Positions 7,890 through 10,291 of a stretch of 10,291 nucleotides of DNA are shown here, piece by piece; within the stretch, counting starts at the first letter, position 1; the number at the start of each line of letters is the position of its first letter. The position numbers and the translations under genes were made by a program. Under the pieces are notes generated by a model. The model saw only the letters and a program-made list of their open reading frames with translations. It was not told where the DNA came from and did not search any database. This DNA is from Blastocladiella britannica (lineage: Eukaryota; Blastocladiomycota; Blastocladiomycetes; Blastocladiales; Blastocladiaceae), in contig MU625165.1 in NCBI GenBank assembly GCA_025349905.2, forward strand, positions 1 through 10,291, read 5' to 3'.

Positions 7890-9189
7890 ATGTCCAACCT
7901 TGACCACTTGCGCGAGCAAATCGACTCGCTCGACGCCAAGATCGTGGCCTTGCTCAACGAGCGCGCGACGGTCTCGGTGCAGGTTGGCAAAGCCAAAGCC
8001 GCCGCTGCTACCGGCGCACCCGCACCAGATTCATCCTCCTCATCCGCAGTAGTAACGTCATCGGGCCCCGACCCGTACGTGCCCCGGCGCGAGCGCGAAG
8101 TGTTCGAGACGGTCGTGCACTTGAACAAGGGCCCGCTGCCCAACGAGGCGATTGTAGCCATTTACCGCGAAGTCATGTCGGCGTCCATTTCGTTGCAGCA
8201 GCAAGTGGCCATTGCGTTTCTGGGGCCCGCGGGGACACACTCGCACCAGGCGGCCATGGACCGGTTTGGGGACTCGGTGTTGTATGTGCCGATGCCGTCG
8301 ATTGCTGGTATTGTACTTCTTTTCATTTGTGTTGTACGATAAGAGATTAAAGGGGGTAAGAATAGACGTGTTCTCGGCGGTCGAGCAAGGCCGAGCGCTG
8401 TACGGCGTAGTGCCGTTCGAAAACTCGACGTCCGGGTCGGTCGCGCAGACCTTGGACCGGTTCCTCGACAGCCCTCTGCAGATCCGGGCCGAAACGTACT
8501 TGCCGATCCACCACGCGCTGCTGTCGCTGTCGCACCTGACCACCATTCGACGCGTGTACTCGCACCCGGAGGCTCTGGGGCAGTGTCAGCGGTTCCTGGA
8601 GACTGCCATGTATGTATGTCTTTCCTTTTTTTGCTATATCTGTACTCATTCAAAAAAATTGGATGATAGGCCGCACGCAGAACGCGTCCCGGTCTCCTCG
8701 ACCGCGCACGCGGCCGAACTCGCCGCCAAAGAGCCGTACACGGCCGCGATCTGCAACGCCGTCTGCGCGCCCCTGTACGGCCTGACGATCGTGGCTCCGA
8801 GGGTCGAAGACGCCGCAGGCAACACCACGCGCTTTCTCGTCCTGGCACGTGATGCATCGGGTGCGGCGCCCTCGGACCGCGACAAGACGCTTCTGTGTTT
8901 CACGGTGGACCACCGCGTGCCCGGCGCCCTGTGCGACGCGTTGCGGGTGTTCAAAGACTGCGGGATCAACTTGACGCGCATCGATTCGCGGCCGGACCGA
9001 CTGCGGAATGCGCGCGCGGGACTCTGGCATTACTGTTTCTTGGTGGAACTGGTCGGGCATCGTAGTGTGCCTGCGGTGGTCAGGGCGCTCGAGGAACTGG
9101 GACGGTTCTGCGTGGACTTGAAGGTGCTCGGGAGTTACCCGATCATGGAGGGGACCGTGTCGGCCGCGCCGGCCAGCGTTGGGCAATGA
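7890..9189 (+). CDS. pheA: Bifunctional P-protein: chorismate mutase/prephenate dehydratase with ACT domain
   Basis: Exons are 7890-8307, 8366-8609 and 8670-9189 (introns 58 and 60 bases, phases 1 and 2), giving 393 residues. The AroQ chorismate mutase (1-105) keeps Arg8, Arg25, Lys36, Arg67, Glu68, Ser99 and Gln103, matching the E. coli active site; the Asp48 position is Val. A Ser/Ala/Pro-rich insert (about 37-62) lengthens the first loop. The prephenate dehydratase domain (about 106-285) has FLGPAGTHS, GVVPFENS and TRF (274-276). The ACT domain (about 295-385) has GALC (306-309) and DSRP (326-329), variants of the GALV and ESRP motifs that bind phenylalanine, so feedback inhibition is likely. 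It converts chorismate through prephenate to phenylpyruvate. LNKGPL and REVMSAS before the dehydratase closely resemble bacterial P-proteins. An in-frame ATG at 7836 would add 18 residues; 7890 fits the domain start better. No transit peptide is evident. Confidence 0.93.
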
Positions 9190-9451
9190 GATTCATGTTT
9201 TTTTTTTCTTGTAGTCTTGGAGCCTTGGCAAAGTTGATGGTGTCCGATCGGATCATGAAGTTCAATGGGTTTAGGCGACATCGAGAATTGCGTAATTCGG
9301 ACTTACAAATTTGCAATTAGTATTTTGGCCGCGTCTACCACGACTGCATTTTTTTTGCAAGACGCGTCTTTAAAGGCTGGGCGGGGATGCGACTTGTCCT
9401 TTGAATACCATCAAATACCTCACACAACTTCATATTCTTGTACGATTCAAA
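9190..9451. other. Spacer: P-protein 3' end and msrA promoter
   Basis: 262 bases with a T9 run (9198-9206), a perfect 10-base palindrome TCCGATCGGA (9243-9252), another T run near 9350, and TTTAAA near 9370 as the only TATA-like string. A 21-codon open frame, ATG 9255 to TAG 9320, would be an upstream ORF if transcription began before it. No independent gene supported. Confidence 0.5.
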
Positions 9452-10116
9452 ATGAAAATGATCAAGCAACTGCTGCTCAAGTCCGTCGCGCTCATTACAC
9501 CCTTATCTACCTCCCTCAGATCCACCATGTCCACCGCTACCACCGCCTCCAACACCGAGAGCGCGACGTTTGCCGCCGGATGCTTCTGGGGCGTCGAGCA
9601 CATTTACAACAAGCACTTTAAAGGTAAGGGCATTGTGAGCACCGAGGTCGGATACGCGCAGGGCGCCGCCGCAAATCCCACCTACAAGCAGGTACATATA
9701 TACATTTAGTTACACAAGAGATCATATACTTAAACTGAACAATGGATAAATAGGTGTGCACGGGCACCACCAACCACGCCGAGGTCGTGCGGGTTCACTT
9801 TGACCCAACGCTGGTCAGTTACGAGCAACTGGTGACGTTCTTTTTCCGCATGCACGACCCGACCGACGTGAACCGGCAGGGACCTGATGTGGGCACCCAG
9901 TACCGCAGCGGGATTTACACTGTTTCGGCAGACCAGGACCGGATTGCGCACGAGGTGAAGGAGCGGGTGGCCAAGTACTTTAGCAAGCCGATCGCCACAG
10001 AAATCACCGAGCTCACCACGTTCTGGACGGCTGAGGGGTACCACCAGCAGTACTTGGTCAAGAACCCATCCGGGTACGAGTGCCCGAGTCACTTTGTGCG
10101 CGAGTTTAAGGATTGA
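9452..10116 (+). CDS. msrA: Peptide methionine-(S)-sulfoxide reductase MsrA
   Basis: Exons 9452-9691 and 9754-10116 with a 62-base phase-0 intron (donor GTACAT, acceptor ATAG, branch-like CTGAAC); 200 residues. GCFWGVE holds catalytic Cys44 and Glu48. [21 protein letters not shown] carries the conserved Asp and Tyr residues, and [11 protein letters not shown] is a family signature. One C-terminal cysteine (GYECPSH) is a candidate resolving residue. It reduces methionine-S-sulfoxide in proteins with thioredoxin as donor (family knowledge). The first ATG at 9452 adds 25 residues ([12 protein letters not shown]...), basic, hydroxylated and free of acids, like a mitochondrial presequence. A second ATG at 9527 in a strong CCACC context gives a 175-residue cytosolic-length protein. 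The enzyme call is firm. Confidence 0.95.
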
Positions 10117-10149
10117 GTTGATGTGAAAATGCATTCCCATTTTATCAAC
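10117..10149. terminator. Hairpin between converging genes
   Basis: GTTGAT-(GTG)-AAAATG, loop CATTCC, then CATTTTATCAAC: a 12-base-pair stem with a 3-base bulge and 6-base loop. It begins right after the msrA stop and ends 6 bases before the stop of the opposing gene. The structure is seen; a role in 3'-end formation for both transcripts is inferred. Confidence 0.45.
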
Positions 10150-10155
10150 AAGTTC

Positions 10156-10291
10156 TTAAGTGCACGGCTGAGTGGGCTTTGAAGTTTCCATCTCACCGGC
10201 GATCTCGTCCGCTATGCGGGCGCTACACCAATTGTGCGACTGGTGCAGCAGAGAGTGGAAACCGTTTTTGGCTCCGGGAAAGTAAGGGGGG
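10156..10291 (-). CDS. C-terminal end of an unrecognised protein, partial
   Basis: Read on the minus strand from the right edge, 44 codons stay open to a TAA at 10158-10156. The peptide starts PPYFPGAKNGFHSLLHQS, continues HNWCSARIADEIAGE and ends TQPCT. The balanced composition, the HNWC stretch and the convergent position with msrA suggest a real gene end, but a 44-codon open frame can occur by chance in GC-rich DNA. It distantly recalls the C-terminal Cys/Asn-Trp region of DUF2459-like proteins, too weakly to assign. An intron just outside the window could change the frame. Confidence 0.5.
   Translation of the reverse strand, partial: PPYFPGAKNGFHSLLHQSHNWCSARIADEIAGEMETSKPTQPCT

Noticed and set aside
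9401..9451. Upstream extension of the MsrA frame to 9401
   Set aside because: The first codon there is TTG; the first ATG in frame is at 9452.
9265..9621. 118-codon frame overlapping the start of msrA
   Set aside because: Its second half is a shifted reading of the MsrA exon and the first half has no recognisable features; at most an overlapping upstream ORF.
1..10291. Mobile element, CRISPR array, tRNA or rRNA
   Set aside because: No transposase motifs, terminal inverted repeats, spaced identical repeats or cloverleaf-like sequences were seen on either strand.

Overview
The window looks like nuclear DNA of a compact, GC-rich fungal genome. Six protein genes are readable or partly readable across 12 well-supported spliceosomal introns (58-70 bases, mostly GTATG or GTACG donors and TAG or CAG acceptors), and a seventh gene enters at the right edge. 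A CRH-type cell-wall transglycosylase with a GPI-like tail and a Gef1/CLC-3-like chloride transporter point to fungi. The bacterial-style chorismate mutase/prephenate dehydratase fusion is not what yeasts and moulds have (they use separate Aro7 and Pha2), so an early-diverging lineage such as Blastocladiomycota or chytrids is my guess. That placement is an inference, not something the sequence proves.

Layout. (1) 1-853, minus: the N-terminal 263 codons of a secreted proteinase-K-like subtilase, cut by the left edge. (2) 1259-2646, minus: four-exon CRH/GH16 chitin-glucan transglycosylase with a cysteine-rich chitin-binding-like module and a GPI-type tail. (3) 2819-5920, plus: six-exon CLC Cl-/H+ exchanger with two CBS domains, divergent from gene 2 across a 172-base promoter region. 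(4) 6375-7826, plus: intronless secreted protein made of mucin-like TPC repeats and acidic DC repeats; I do not recognise its family. (5) 7890-9189, plus: three-exon P-protein (AroQ chorismate mutase, prephenate dehydratase, ACT), starting 63 bases after gene 4. (6) 9452-10116, plus: two-exon peptide methionine sulfoxide reductase A with a probable mitochondrial presequence. (7) 10156-10291, minus: the C-terminal 44 codons of an unrecognised gene, converging on msrA with a hairpin filling the gap.

The genes do not form one pathway. Genes 1, 2 and 4 are secretory or cell-surface products; CLC acidifies or exchanges anions in endomembranes; the P-protein makes phenylpyruvate for phenylalanine; MsrA repairs oxidised methionine. 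I found no defence system, transposon, CRISPR array, tRNA or rRNA. The points most worth following are the bacterial-type P-protein in an intron-containing host and its possible short isoform, the cysteine-periodic repeat protein, and several splice or start-site choices that could change the proteins made.
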